Shown here piece by piece: positions 24,946 to 38,319 of a stretch of 64,000 nucleotides of DNA (positions are counted from its first letter, which is position 1; each line of letters opens with the position of its first letter). The notes below the pieces were generated by a model. The model searched no databases. It saw only the letters and a program-made list of their open reading frames with translations, and had not been told where the DNA came from. The stretch lies in NCBI GenBank assembly GCA_905221605.1, contig CAJNDS010002401.1, positions 548,542-612,541 of the forward strand. The letters are read 5' to 3'. The translations under genes and the position numbers were made by a program. The DNA comes from Symbiodinium natans (Eukaryota; Sar; Dinophyceae; Suessiales; Symbiodiniaceae).

Positions 24946-26250
24946 CTGTTCCTTCTGTCGGTGATGTCTGACTGCCCACCCAGCAACGTGCCTCCATCAG
25001 CCTACGCGATCCCGCCTGCTTGGGCGGTCGGGCTCTTCGAGGATGTGCCTCGCACTCCTCCCACCCCTTGCACTCTGCACTAACCGCACACTCCGCACGC
25101 TCCTCATACTCCGCACAAAGTTGCTTGGAGTCACAGCGCGCTCAAGTGGCCCAACATAGAACGACCACGGCACGGCGCCTGCAAAAACGTAGGCATCCTC
25201 GACTACTCGGCATCTCTCTAGATTCTCCTTCAGAGAAAGACTAAGCCCCCCCTGGTCTCCTTGAAAGCCGCCGTTGCACAGGCGGCTTTGCAGATCAGTT
25301 TCGAGGGGACGCTGGAGGCTGCGTCAAAGGACCAGACATCGGAAAGGAGCCTATCTTAGGATCTTAGGGTCTAGGAAGCTTATCGAGGGTTTTTGCAGTT
25401 GGGGCCCTATCTGGCTTTCCAGGAACTCCGGTCGCAAAGCTCCTGCAGCACACCGTGCGACAAGATCAGGGAAGGCGCTAAGAAGGGCCGGCGAAGGTCT
25501 CGGATGCCTCGCGCAGGGAGCCGAGGGGCGCACCTCTGTGTTTCCTCATACCTGCCTGCGACTCGTCAACAAGAACATATCACCAAGGAAGGTCTGTGAT
25601 AGTATGGCTCACCTTGGTTTAGCCCTGGCACCTGGCTTGCACCATGAGCCGGCCTTTGCTGGATGCAGTGTCTCGCAGCAGGCCGAAGACCAGGGATGTG
25701 ATGGAGGCAATAGTGACGATAGGCGACAAAGATTGAAAGCAGACGGTTCTACTCGTTACGAGTCTGCCTGGTCGATCTGTGCCAATGGGATGGCCTTGCA
25801 CAGCTCGCTGGCCACGTGTCAATGAAACTCCTGGCGACTCAAGTCATCAGATGCCAACCTCCATTGTAGCCCATCCATTTGTCAAACACCTCCCCAATCA
25901 TTTCAATTCCCTCCCGAGACCGGCGATACGTGTAGTAGGCACGTAGGGATCGCTGCTAATTGAACCACTCAGACTATCGCGTGGAAGTTGAGGGGGGCAT
26001 TGGCCCACATCTCAGCTCAACATGCAACACACAATTCTTAAATAGCTCACAATCGCCGATCCTGGTGCCGATTTGGTCAGCCGACGGACCCTATCGAGTA
26101 TCGATGGGTGAGTTCCTGGCGGAAGCTGAAGAGCCGGGTCTGGAAGGTTTTTGGAAGTCCAACTACAGAAACATCCCACCCCGCCGGCCTCGGTCTTGGG
26201 AGCTGTGGGGCACAAGAAGCAAAGGTGCCTGCCAAGCACTGAGCTGCGCG

Positions 26251-26268
26251 CCCCCCCCCCCCCCCCCC
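26251..26268 (+). repeat. C18 homopolymer
   Basis: Eighteen consecutive C residues, the longest C run in the window. Length may be unreliable in assembly. Confidence 0.95.
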
Positions 26269-29200
26269 TGTTGCTTTGTCCTCGCACCTCCCTCAGAGGT
26301 AGGGAAGGTGCTTGTGAGGCAATAGTCTTGGTAGCCGCAATTCCACATGTTGCAAGCCCGCAATCGTAAAGCCCAGTGCTGACCTCGGTTTGATACATAT
26401 GTTGGCGCTCGAACTTGACGAACTTGACGAAACTCAGTCTGCGCTCGTTTGCGGGTCTGCGCGCTCGTTCTGCCGTCTGCCTTGCGCTCAAGTGCAGCAT
26501 GATGAGCTCGCATGTGGTGCTAGTTGTGTGCCCGTTCGCATGTGGCACACAAATGTGTGACCGTGTCAAACGATGCTCCAGGAGTCCCAGGATGGGGGAG
26601 CAGCCGGGCGTCAGGCCTCAGAGCAGAAGCTCCCAAGTTGCAAACTGCCCGTGACAAGGCTTGCGCCGAAGTCTGCGCCTGGCTTTTCAAGCTGCTCAAG
26701 CGCAAGCACACAAGAACACAGCAGGACCTAGCTTCCGGCGCCGTTCGATGTGAACAGGCTCGCCAGGTGGCCGATTGGGCCAACGGCCGTTGAACGCATC
26801 ATGCCCGTGTGGCTTTGAAGTGTGCAAAGCATTGCAAGCCTCCCCAGTGGACGAGGGGATGCATGGCTCACGGCCGTCCGGGCCTGGGACCAAACCTTCA
26901 TCATCCAGCCCTGCCTGTGAACGGCTTTGAACTGAGCTTCCTCGTGAAGCGATACAGAGCCTGGGGCGAGCTCGGAATATCTGCCTTCTTTTTCAAGTGT
27001 ACGGCTGGATTCTGCCTGTCCTGCGCTGCCCCTTACATCCATATGTCCTGGCGCAGCGTTGGGGTCTTGCAGTCTCAAGGCTGAGGCATCCAACGGATGC
27101 ATGTTGCCCATCACAAGGGTGAGGCCAGGAAAGCCCAGACCGTTTAGGAGAAAGCGCGGCAGCTAAGCTGCTACGTTGTCTTGCGCTTCGAGGGCCGGGC
27201 CCGCGACTGGGCCCACTCTGGGGCCGCCGCAAGCCCTCTAGTGCCTTCCGTGCAGCTCCGAGTCACTGACTTCCCAGGGTCTTCATGACAGTTCCACCCG
27301 AAAGATGGGCTCGGGAGGCGGCTAAGTGCCATCTGCCAAGCTTTGGAAGCAAGTTGCGCCTGTTTGCAGCTCAATGAACGTGCTTCCCCATTGGCGACGG
27401 TGTTTGCAAAGGGAGAACCTGTGGCAGGAAAGAGCCTGAGCGTTGGCCCAAATTGCACAGGTCAAGCGGCAGATGCTTGAGCTTTCAGAGCTTCGTGCTT
27501 ATGTAAGGCAAGGGCCTTGCTTCAGCTCGCGAAGCCGAGCACGGAAAGTCTTGGCTTTCACTGCTTCGATCTGCTCGAAGTGAGAAGCACCGGCTTCAAT
27601 GAAAGTGCTTGCAGGGTCCACGGAAACGCACGGCGTGCACGACACATGCGACACGCATGCGTGCACAAATCCCATGCTGCCTCTCCCCCAGCAAGTTACG
27701 TAACCCGGCAGACCCTGTGACTGCGAAGAGGCTGCGAAGGGACACCGGGTGCCGAGCTCGGGTGCTCATCCTCACGACGCCTTATCCCTCAAATCCTCCC
27801 CGCCCCCAGGAAAGGGACCATGTTGTGCAACATGGCAGATGTCACATGGCAGGCTGAGGCCGAGATGTAGGTACAATGTGGGCCAGGGCCAGGTCACCAG
27901 CCACTGCAGTCCACACCGAGGGCAACTGGGCTGATGGGCAGATGGGCCGATCACGCTTCGCAAGGGTGCCCTGGTGCATTAAGGGGCCCCAGGGATCGGT
28001 TTGGACGAGAGAGACCTCGAACAGCCGTCCTCGGTCAGTAGAAACACAGGAGTGGGAAGCTTGGAGGCCTTTGGCAGTACCGTACTGCGACCGGCAACAT
28101 AAACAGCTGCAACTGATCGAATACTCGCCACGAATCAGCTAGAATGGCACGTGGGGTAGCCTTCGAGGTCGACGGCCTTCCACACATTGCTGGGCCGAAG
28201 ATCCAGCGGAAAAGATCCGAATCTTGAAGAGGGTGCCTCTGTCCTTGATCCTTCAGCAAAGGGCAAGAACGCACCGCGATTTTCTCTGCCGCAGAGACAG
28301 TTTTGATGGTGCATCAACGAGTGGCGGCCGCTTCGTCAGCAAAAGGGTGATGCCCACAACGGGCTCGCATCCCATCACGAACTATAGACCTAGGACTGTG
28401 GGACTCCTGAATACCGTTGCCATCAGCAAGTTGTGGTGTACTGCGTTGTGGGGAGCAGATGGGAGCACACAGCCAAGCTCTCTACACAAACGAGGCATCG
28501 CAAAGGCTTGATGAGTCGAAGAGAGGCCAGGGGGATATCTTCATCTGCCTCCCAATCATGCTACGATGTTGTCTCACTTGCAGTCGGAGCTCCTCGGTGC
28601 ACAAGACTCTCAAGAAGAGCGAGGCCCCGGAAGCTTCAGCTGGGAGCCTGGAAGCTCCGGAAGCTCCGAGATTGTGTGGAGAGCCAGCAGTACAGCAGGG
28701 TCTGAAGCACCCGGTTTATCCCTCTCCGGCAACGCCCGGCAATGCAGGGGCAAGTCTGGCCAGCAGCCATGGGAGCACCACCCCCACACCTCTGTGACGC
28801 TGCCGCGGCGGTGCGGTGGCTCTGCGCTGCCACCTCTGCACTAAGGGGCCTGCATGGGCCTGCCGTGGCATCGAAACACTGCAGTCACCACCCCTGAAGC
28901 TGAAAATAGCCGCTTGTGGCATGCCGGGTCATGCTCAGCATTCACCAAACTGACTGGGAGTTCAACAGCGCGGGGTTCCTAAGGTTCCTGTTGTGTGAGC
29001 AGTGGCAGAAGTCACACATCCATGGATACACAAAGCGTGCAAATCGAGGTGCGAGGGGCGAAGAAGGGTAACGGGGAAGCAGAACAAAAAGCCGCCGGCT
29101 GCATGGTCATTCTGCCTCACTACATCTGCTGCAAGGTGAGAGTGCACGAGACGAGTGCGAAGAGACGGGAGACGCTTGGATGCATTGAGCTGCATGGCGC

Positions 29201-31295
29201 AGTGGGAGCTCAAGGGGCGCAGAGATTCTGACTCTGACGCTGAGGCGCGAACGGTGCTGCAGCCCCACGCGCACGAAGCCTGCGAAACGGCTACTTTGAT
29301 CTGGGCCTGTCACGGATGAGCCTGTGAAGATGCACCTCTAGCCGCTCTAGCCATCGAGGCGCTCAAGGGCAGAAGGGCAGAAGTACAAGTCAGCACAAGC
29401 TAATCTCCAAAGAGACGTGGAGCGTTGAGGTCGTCACCACACGCGCCGGGCAACCTGAGCCTGCGGACACCGCATGCAGGAAACGAGAGCCTCACGAGGT
29501 TCACGATGCTTTTCGGATTGGCTGATGACCAAATTTCAAGTACGAAGCGCCTTGATGCGCCCAGTAGGCGTTCATGGACGAGTAGTTGTTCACCACGTGA
29601 ACTCGCGAGACAAAGGAACGGACAACTGGACGGATGCAGCGCTCTCTGAAGGATCGGCCGAGTCAACAAGGCACAAAAGAGACGGCGACGGCAGCAGCAG
29701 CCAGCTGTCTAGCAACTGATGGAGCCCAAATCACTTGTACGAGAAGGGGCATAGGCAAACTCCCAGCAGACCCCCCCGCGGGCACGCAAAGGGATGAGAG
29801 GCGTCTTCAGGAGGCCGTTAAGTGACATTCCTGACCTGGAATCCTGATGGACACATGCCGATGTGGCGCTGACGTGACGGAGCCGAAGTTGCTGCAGCTA
29901 GTCACGAAGCAAAGAGCCCAGGACCCGAATCATGGAGCCCAGCTTCGCTTTTCGAGGACTCGCTCGAGGACTCGCTCGAGGACTGCTCAGGTTTCTCATC
30001 ACCGACTCAAGCCCCCGGGATACCTTCGCTAGGGCTATTGTGCCACCTCTGCAGAGCTCTTTGAGAGCCGGGCGGAACACGCCAAGACACCCATTGATGT
30101 GAGGACTGTAAGGACGTAGAAAGCGCTGCAAAGGCTGCAACAGCTGCGGGTGCCCTGCGTGGTCGTGGCTCGGTTCCTGGAAAGCTGGGCCACTGGGCGC
30201 CGGAAAGATGCGGAAACCATGCCGAAGGCCCGGAAGGCCCTTAAAAGGCCACGCGGGCCATGCGGCCCCGGCTCAAAAGGCGACGCCTTCCTTCGCAAGG
30301 CGTCCCATCTTAGAGGCTGAGATTCAGGAAGACTACCGGGCTAAGCCCTTAGTGCGGCTTCTGGGATTGCAACCTCTGAGCTTTGCTCCAGCCATAAAGG
30401 CTCGATTTCATGGGCAGGGAAGCGATAGGAGATGTGAGAGCCCTACCCTGAGCCTTGCAGACCTCTAGACTAGGCAGTGTCCTTAATGGGGGCCTGGGAC
30501 CCCCTCATGGAGGCCTGGGTCAGGGCTGAAGGTTTGCAGGGAAGAAATGGCAGAAAATGGCAGGTTGTGTATAACTTATGGGCGTGTCCGGGGCTATCAA
30601 GGAGCCTTTAGCACCGATGCAACACTGACATTGTGCCGCAGTGGACACTTCTGGGCCAGTAACACAGAAGCTCGCGCCTTCTCTTTGGGATGTACATGGC
30701 CACCCTCTTGTCCTGGGCTGGAAGGGCTGGGAATCCTGCATGCCACGACGTCGCTTCAGCCTCTTCAGCCACTGCCACTACAGCCCGTGCGATTCCGGGA
30801 AGCTCGGAGTTGAACACATTGTTTTGCCCGAACAGAAGACGTTTGAACTCTGAAAGGTGGTTCTCTGACCCGATCACTTGCGAGGACGGCCGTGCAAGCC
30901 GAGCGGAGGTGGAGGGGAAGCGGAGGGAGAAGCGGGGTGTGCGGTGCACCTGGCAGGGTCATGCTCAAGCCCGCCAAAGCCCGCTGCGCTACCTGAGACG
31001 TGCGCCAGGGGATGCCAGCAGATTCGGGGGCTGAGCCGTCGAAGTCGCGTCTTGCGTGCAAGCACGGCCGCAGCTCTTTGAGATGGGGAGTCAAGCGCAG
31101 TCCAGCAGCGAAGATGCCAGCATGCCAGTCACTTCGGGCTCCCCCAGAGCAAGCGATCGGCGCAGTGCACCTCCGCCACCATCGAGGGTCGTCAAGTGTG
31201 TGGCAGAGCCCCTGAAGCTCATGTGCTGCGACAGCCGCGGAGCTAAGGGATCACAGCGGCCCACACTCTTTCACAGCCTTGCAGTGCTGGCAGGT

Positions 31296-31865
31296 TCAAG
31301 TTGCAAGCCTCCTCCGGCAAAGGCCACAGACAAGACCAAGTCTTTGCGGCCCTCCGTAACAGGTGCCCACTACGTTCTGACTATCTTTTTTCTTGAGCTG
31401 CAGAGGAAAGCTCTGTTGCAGGGCCTCGGCACTACTCTGTGCAAGGTTACAACTTGCATACAGGGCTGCAAAATGCAAACGGTCTGCCAGCATCACCACA
31501 TCCTCCACCGCAGCATGCACTTGCAAGGAGGTTTGCCGGGCAATTCCATTTCTGACTTGGTGCTCCGGCAAAGCCAACAGCTCACGGGGAGCTGTTGCCA
31601 TCTTCTCCCTTTTGGCACGAGTCCTGGCCACCAGGGAGCTGTTGCTTTTCACCTCGCCAAGCACGTCGGGCCCTCGAAGATCCAACCTTGCGAAACGTCG
31701 AAGAGCGTTGCCACCGCTCGCCTTGACGCTCAACGGGTGGAGGGCCTGCTGGGTCTGATCCGGCGCCTGGAGCAGAGGTTGCAAACATCCGCAAGCGGGA
31801 GAATGCTTCGGGCCGGTATTTCGAGCTGACAGGGGGCGATCCTGTACCCGATCAAGCTGCGTCAC
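31296..31865 (-). CDS. Unassigned open frame in the block B-specific segment
   Basis: A 190-codon frame without an ATG at its 5' end; the first internal Met lies about 87 codons in. It has a plausible protein composition, for example EDVVMLADRLHFAALYASC. A 257-codon frame is open on the opposite strand over much of the same DNA, so coding status is uncertain. No domain is recognised. Confidence 0.2.
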   Translation of the reverse strand: MTQLDRVQDRPLSARNTGPKHSPACGCLQPLLQAPDQTQQALHPLSVKASGGNALRRFARLDLRGPDVLGEVKSNSSLVARTRAKREKMATAPRELLALPEHQVRNGIARQTSLQVHAAVEDVVMLADRLHFAALYASCNLAQSSAEALQQSFPLQLKKKDSQNVVGTCYGGPQRLGLVCGLCRRRLAT

Positions 31866-34800
31866 GCAGCATCAGGACTCGCCAAAAGAAGGGCCGTTGG
31901 CATGCTTCATGGTGCCTGGCACCAACCAGACCTCAAGTTCCCGCTGGCTTGGGTGCAGCAACCTGAGTTGCTAAGGTGGCACGCGTGGAGAAGGGGGCTC
32001 TGCGCTAAGGCAGCTCGAGCCATCAAGTCAGAGGCTGAGGCTGAGGCTGAGGCAGCGATCGCCGGGGCAAAGGGCGGCCGCATGTAAGGCAAGCGAGACG
32101 CGCGGCTTTCCTGTTAAATGCCTTCCAGTGTTGGGCAAAAGGCAAAAGTGACGAGTCACAGTTTGCAGCAGCACTTAAGCAGGGAGTCCGAGGCTGGGCA
32201 GTGCTCGGTGGGGCTCCCACGCAGCCCATGCAACTGCTTGGATGCCGCTTCAGGGCTTCAGCTTGGCTTGGAGACAACTGGCAGGCACAGCGGACGCCAC
32301 ACATGGCCACCACGAGACCCTTCTCAAGTCATGCTCAGACCAACTCCGAGGTACCGACTCCGGTGACTGGGTTCGATGGCTTGGTACAAAGGACTACGCC
32401 GAACATGACACGGTCAAGAGCGAAGCTTCAAGCCCATAAGCCTGGCCAGCTAGGCAGTTAAGTCAGTCACTCCACAAATGACCGGAGTGGCGCTTGGAGG
32501 ATCTTCGATCTCATGCAAAGGAGCACCGCCTGCGCACAGAAACTGCTTGTGTAAGCTGGCGTGGTCCGCGGAGTCCCCGGCGCTTGCGCACATAGCCTGC
32601 GGCTTGCGTGGCTACGTAGGGTGACTGGAGCTGTGCAAATCGGATACAGGAGAGAAGAGATGCAAGTCGTCGAAGTCATTCCAAGTGGTCCTTCGAACAC
32701 AGGAAAGCTCCTCTCCAATTAGACACTCCCTATCAGACTGAGCCCCACGCTTTCTTTTCAGGTCCTCACGAAGTTAAGCAAGGCTTGGGAATCCGTTCTC
32801 TCAGGGTTGATGCTTGCCGAAAGTCGAATCGGAAGCCCTCCGACCCTCTGTGCTCGCACCTGTGAAGAATCTGAGTTCTCGCACTCTTGCCTGGTTTGTC
32901 TAGCTTGCCTGCGGAACAGAGAAAGACAGCATCAAGACGAGGCAGAGCTTTGAGAACTCCGAGCTCGGAAGAGGTGCCTTAAGTGCTTCGCCCGGCCAAG
33001 AATGAGGGTCGAGGCCAAGGGAGAAGCGCTTGGCCTTAGGCCTGGAGTCCGGAAGCCCCACAGAAAGGGGCACACTTAGGCATTGCCTGCGTGGGGAACG
33101 TTCTTGGCGCACAACCCAACAAGCCCCCAGAGGCCGCTCTTTTCTTGCCCGCAAAGACCTGATTTGGGCCTTGATTTGGGGCTTCTTTTGGCGCCTAGTT
33201 GGGCCTCCAGGGGCACAAGGCCCGCAAGGTGCGGGAGCTGGCGCAAAGAGTCGGCGAGACTGCGCATGAGAACTTAGGCAGCGGGCCCCGGAGAAGATAA
33301 TCCTGGAGCTTTCAGGCTTGGTCACTGGATGCTTCGGGACTCCTACACAATGGAGTTTGAGTTTGGCCGCAATCTCGAGGCAGCATCTGACAGTTAGAAA
33401 CGAGAAGCTGGGACGAGCGCTTTCTCCAAGCCTGAAGGTCGTCGCAGCAAACGTTCTCATGATCAGTGCCACTGCCAAGTGGCAGTCTGCATGCTGCAAT
33501 GCGAGTTGGTGGGAGCTGCTGCGCACGCTGTCCTTACAGTCCTGCAACCCCCCACTCCGACTGTCGATGAAGTCATGTCTAGGCCTGTGCCACACCCGGG
33601 GGCACAAAGAGGCTGCAATATGGGGAGAGGTCAGGCCGCCCCACGCCCAAGAACTTCTCCTTCCGGGCTTCGGGGGACCCTGACGCGAAGTTTGGGTCTG
33701 CACACGTTCTCGAAGCAGAGTTTGAGAGTCGAGCATGAGAACTGAAACCACCTCCGGTCACCAAGCCTGAAGTTTGTGGCGGCCAGCGTTCTCATGATGA
33801 GCAGTGCCACTGCCAGTCCGCATCCGGGAAAGCTTAGTGCGAGCCGTTGGATGTTGTCCCTACAATGATGCAGCCTCCAAAGGCTGCGGATGGGGGAGAC
33901 CCTCTTTGAAAACTTTCCCGAACTGGAAGGCCAGCCAGCTCAGCAAGTCGCCCAAGCTGGGCGAACGCTGCGAGGTTCTTGTAAACTTCTTGCCCGGCCC
34001 TGCGCCATCGGCAGGCATCTGCAGGCGCTGCAGTTCAGCCTTGCATGTCCAAACGACTGAAAAAGATCTCCACCCCGCCACTAGAAACGCTCGATGCCAT
34101 CAAGAACAGGAGCGGTTGGTTTACGGCATGGTGTGCTGATGAATGCACAGAAGGGCACCATTGCAGTGCAGGCGTCCTCGGGACGCTCCGCGGTCGGAGG
34201 GGCTTAAGACAGGGCGGGCTCCATGCCTGAGGAACGTCGCAAGGAATGCATGAGATCGGCCAAAGCCGATGTCCTCCTTTCGGGGCAGACAGCGTTAAGA
34301 TACTCTTCGGCGGCCGGGGCTCAAGTTAAAGGTTCTGTGAATCGACGCCCTCTGCGACACTGCAACATCGTGCGCTTCAAGGCCGTGGGACTTGTCACGC
34401 GCTTCTGAGCGCGGATGAAGCGGCACACTACTGAGCTTTGCAGCGGCCCTGAGCCGCTGTTCATGCTACAGCTGCTACGGTTCCTCGCAGATCCCCAAGT
34501 ACCTACGAGAAACCTTCCCTGAAGCGAGGCCCTTGCTGCACCCAAAATCTTGGCCCTCATCGACCTCATACTCCTTCGGGGAGCTATTGACATGATCTTC
34601 CCTGCTTCAAAAGCCCAAGCAACCACAAAGCCGACCTGGCGAAGTGCCCTCGCCTCCGGGCCCCAGTCAGACCCGGTTCAAGCTACGTGAGCAGGTCCTG
34701 CACCCCAGGACACCACTCCGCACAGGCACAGCGCTTTGACATCGGATTGGGAGGGGATCCGAAGACGCGAGAAGTTGTAGGGGGCTCGGCCTTGCGTGAT

Positions 34801-36783
34801 TCGCCTGCAGGAAAGTCCCTGAACACACAAACTCAGCGGAAGCCTCGTGGGAAGGTGCGGGGCGAAGAGGGTCGTGCGAGAGAGCGAGAGGGCCGAAGCC
34901 CTGCTCTCTAGGCGCGGCTTACTAAGCGCAGCGTCCACACAGCACTCCGACGTGCCCTCAATCTTTTGCGCCCCGGCCCCCGGCACCTGACCTCTCAATC
35001 CCAAGTTCCTCACCCATTGTGGAGGAAAGGGAAGGCCTGCGACATGGGAGATGACAGAACCCGACCTCAAACAAAAGTCCTCAGAGTGCAGGGTGTGGAA
35101 GACGGCAAGTATTGATGCTGTGCCTCTGGACCGGCTGATGTGCCTTGGACCGGCGCATCCTGCCTGCTTTGGTCCCTCGTCCACGGAGCTGCAGGCGCTT
35201 GGGCAAGCTTCGAGGCTTCACCGGCATCAAGATCGCAACTGCGGGTACTGGTGGGCGGCGAGGCGGGGTGCACGTGTTAAACAGCAGCATGTGCAAGTTG
35301 GCGGACATGTCTGGGTCTGCCCTACAAACATCAGACAGGCAACGCGCCTTGAACACCAAATCCTCTCATCCGAGGCCTGCAAGCTGTGCAACCCAAGGGC
35401 CCTCGGCGTCCGCCGAGCTGCGCTGCAAACGTGCTTTTTGAGACCCCAGGCTGCAGAGCCCAAGCACCAAATGCACCGGCACCCTCAACTAAAGCGGGCA
35501 CAGGACTTGGGATGCCAGGCCTCCGACACTCTCGCGAATCTAGGAGGTCTACAGGCTCACTTTGCATGTGCCGAATGCTCGCGCTGCATGTGTCTTGCCG
35601 CCTTCACGCGCAGAGCGTGCGACGGGGCGTCGATGCTCGCAAAGGAACACATTTGCAGAAGGTTGAAGCTGCAGCTTTTTTTGGGTGGGGCGGGGGGCAC
35701 CTTCTGGTTGCAGCTTCAAAAAGGCTCACGCCCTCTTGCCTATAGCCTTCAGCCGGTCCACACCACAGAACACTCCCATGTCGCTTCGGCGGCAATTGGC
35801 AGACCCCAGCTAAGGTCATCCCAGGTCTCCAAGCGCGCTGAGAGCAGAGATGGATCTTGGCAATGGCGCAACTCCATGCAGACGGCCCGACATCATCCCG
35901 GAGCCTCTCGATACCTTGCACTGAAGACCGGCTTTCATGAGGACTGATGGCATCCGGAGTTGGTCAAGGCAGACGTATCCTGCCCGTAGATGGACCGGTC
36001 TGGACTGATACTTTACAAGGTACCTCAGCAGGACCCCCTTCTCTGGCCAGAGTGAGGTGGACCTGCGCCTCAGACCGTTGGTGTCTGGGTGAGCTTGGGC
36101 TCCGTGGCTGGACGGTGTTGCGGATGGCTTACATCAAGCCAAGTCAGGCAGGAATTCGGCGCCCACAGCGACCACCGCAGCTCTTGAGGTGCTCTTGTTG
36201 CCAGGGACTAAGAGGCAACTCGAGTTTGCAGAGTCGCCTCCGTATGTACATACGGACCCAAACCTTAGCTCACACCCTTTGACGGAAACCTTCGCTCACG
36301 CCCCGGCAAGGGTTGCTGGCACCCAGGCAGGAACCTTCGCTTACACCTAGACCGACACTCTGCCATTTCCCGGCTCGTGTGCAGCACGTGCACGTTGTCG
36401 CACGCACACATGCTGGGCACTCCCATCACCTCCGGTTCGCCCATGCGTGAACGAGCCAGACTGTCAATCAACTTGATTTTAGCATGACCTTCCGAGACGT
36501 TGCTTCCAGGGGCACGGACGGTTGGGCTCGGACTCTATCGACTTCCGGATCCAGGTCGCATAGGTTGCGGTGGCGTGTCGGGCCTCCTTGCTCGCCCGGC
36601 TTTCAGTCTTTTGCGGTTGTCGTGCCGCTCTGCAAGAAGGGAGTAGAGAGAGCGGAGCGTTCTGTCAGAAACTGAGGACATCAGGACCGCCTAGCTCCGG
36701 CAACGGGTGGTGCCTGGCCTCCCACAATGATGGCGCAAGTCACGCTGACAGTCCTGTGCCCCGGGAAGCATGATGCAAGTCTC

Positions 36784-38319
36784 GATGTTTGAGTTTCGGG
36801 TCCGTTCATGGCGCATTCAGCCTCGTGCACAGGACAACCGCCAGAAGTGGCTTGGGGTAGCTTATGTCGACAGGAATGAGAGGAATGGGCTCGTTGATGC
36901 ATCATACTCTGGCAAGCTGGTGATTTGCACCCAACATGAAAGAGGTCTCATCCTCGGCCTCAAAACTCTCTGACTTGTCCGGATGCTTACCTCCTGCCTA
37001 CCACACGATACCCTTGAATCAGCCCTTACAGCCGATGTAGCCACCGTCCAGCTTGTCCTCAACTACCACAAGGTCGATAAAACAAGCTCCCCTGCGGCTC
37101 TGGCTTTGACACGGGCCAAGGCAACAAGGCTTCTGGGCACTATCGAGGTGTTAATCAGCTTACAGTTGACATGGCCTATGGCTTGTTGGATTCCAGAATG
37201 TTCTGGAAAATTCGTTCAGAGCCCGTCTTGCAAAGTCTCCGCTGCCTCTTGCTCTGAACGGTCCGCTTGGCCCGGCACTTGAACCCTCTTCCGGCAGAAA
37301 GCCTCATGCTCAGAGAGGATGTTTTCAGCAACCCAAGCCCGTTCCTGCTGTGCTTCAAACGGCCTTCACCAAGTGCGATGACAGCATGCAGTTGCGGACA
37401 AGTGCTACAATCGGATGTATGATGCCTTCTGTTAATTTGCTGTACCCCCGCCAGCGGCCTCTGCAGACAAGGTGCTACCGGATGGTTGGCTAGTGTCTGT
37501 CCTGTGCAGACCATCAAACACCCAGCGGGTACCCAACTCAAAGCACCCTAAGCCCCAGGCGGTAACCATGAATCAGCCCTTCAAGCCTATGTAACCATCG
37601 TGCAGCGATTCCCCAATTATCTGATTACCTGCGCGACGTCGATGAGGCAGGTGCCCCTGCGGCCCTGGCGTTGATGACACAGGCCGCGGCAACAAGGCTT
37701 CTGGACACTAATGACTTGCTGACAGCTTAGACTTGACATAACCTTGAGCACTTCTTGTCTGCTGGATACTGCAGAGTGCTAGAGCCCGTGCGGCTCTTGC
37801 AAAATCTCCGGTGCCTCTTGCTCTGAACGGTCCGCTTGGCCCGGCACTTGATCCCTCTTCCGGCAGAAAGCCTTGTGCTCACAGAGGTTGTTTCAGCACC
37901 CCAGACCCGTTCCCACTGTGCTTCAAACGGCCTTCACCACGTGCGATGACAGTATGCAGCTGCGGCCAAGTGCTGCGTGATGCGTTCGCAGACAAGGTGC
38001 GGCCGGAAACACCCGACGGATGCCCAACTCAAAGCACCCTAAGCCCCAGGCGGTGATGAATCAGCCCTTCAAGCCTACGTAACCATCGTGCAGCGATTCC
38101 CCAATTATCTGATTACCTGCGCGACGTCGATGAGGCAAGTGCCCCTGCGGCCCTGGCTTTGATGACGCAGGCCGAGGCAACAAGGCTTCTGGACACTGAC
38201 GAGCCTTAAGTGTCTACGGCGTTTGGCATAGAACACTGGCACACTGAGTCGCGACTACCTCGAAGGGCGCCACAAGTGCGCACTCAGGCTTCTGGATCCC
38301 TGTGAAGGGCTCTAGCGCA
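36784..38319 (+). repeat. Block B-specific 1.5-kb insertion with ~490-555-bp repeats
   Basis: In block A the GCATGATGCAAGTCTCG motif (about 13597) runs directly into a beta-monomer tail; in B it is followed by this segment. A repeated stretch starting GAATCAGCCCTT occurs at about 37013, 37570 and 38058 (spacings about 555 and 490). Each is followed by CAAGGCTTCTGG. A second shared piece, GGCAGAAAGCC...CTGTGCTTCAAACGGCC, occurs at about 37293 and 37862. The third unit is truncated where the 681-bp array starts. Confidence 0.75.

Larger units (their letters stand above)
26115..32478. other. 6.4-kb segment present in block B, absent from block A
   Basis: Block A reads CTGGCGGA then CGGAGTGG (about 9538). 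In B the left side is CTGGCGGA-AGCTG (about 26115) and the right side GACCGGAGTGG (about 32478). The shared CGGA suggests a microhomology deletion in A as easily as an insertion in B. I see no terminal inverted repeats, target-site duplication or transposase. It contains an 18-nt C run, short tandem repeats (about 29950-29985) and weak frames such as ATG 28144 to TGA 28227 (28 codons). No known gene is recognised. Confidence 0.75.

Noticed and set aside
26115-32478. Transposon insertion in block B
   Set aside because: No inverted or long terminal repeats, target-site duplication, transposase or reverse-transcriptase motif was seen; deletion in block A explains the junction.
32900-33751. 283-codon minus-strand frame in block B
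   Set aside because: The block A counterpart is split into shorter frames by indels, and no motif is recognised.
35051-35947. 298-codon plus-strand frame in block B
   Set aside because: The equivalent in block A is broken by a 2-nt indel near 12395. There is no domain, and the composition fits chance openness in GC-rich DNA.
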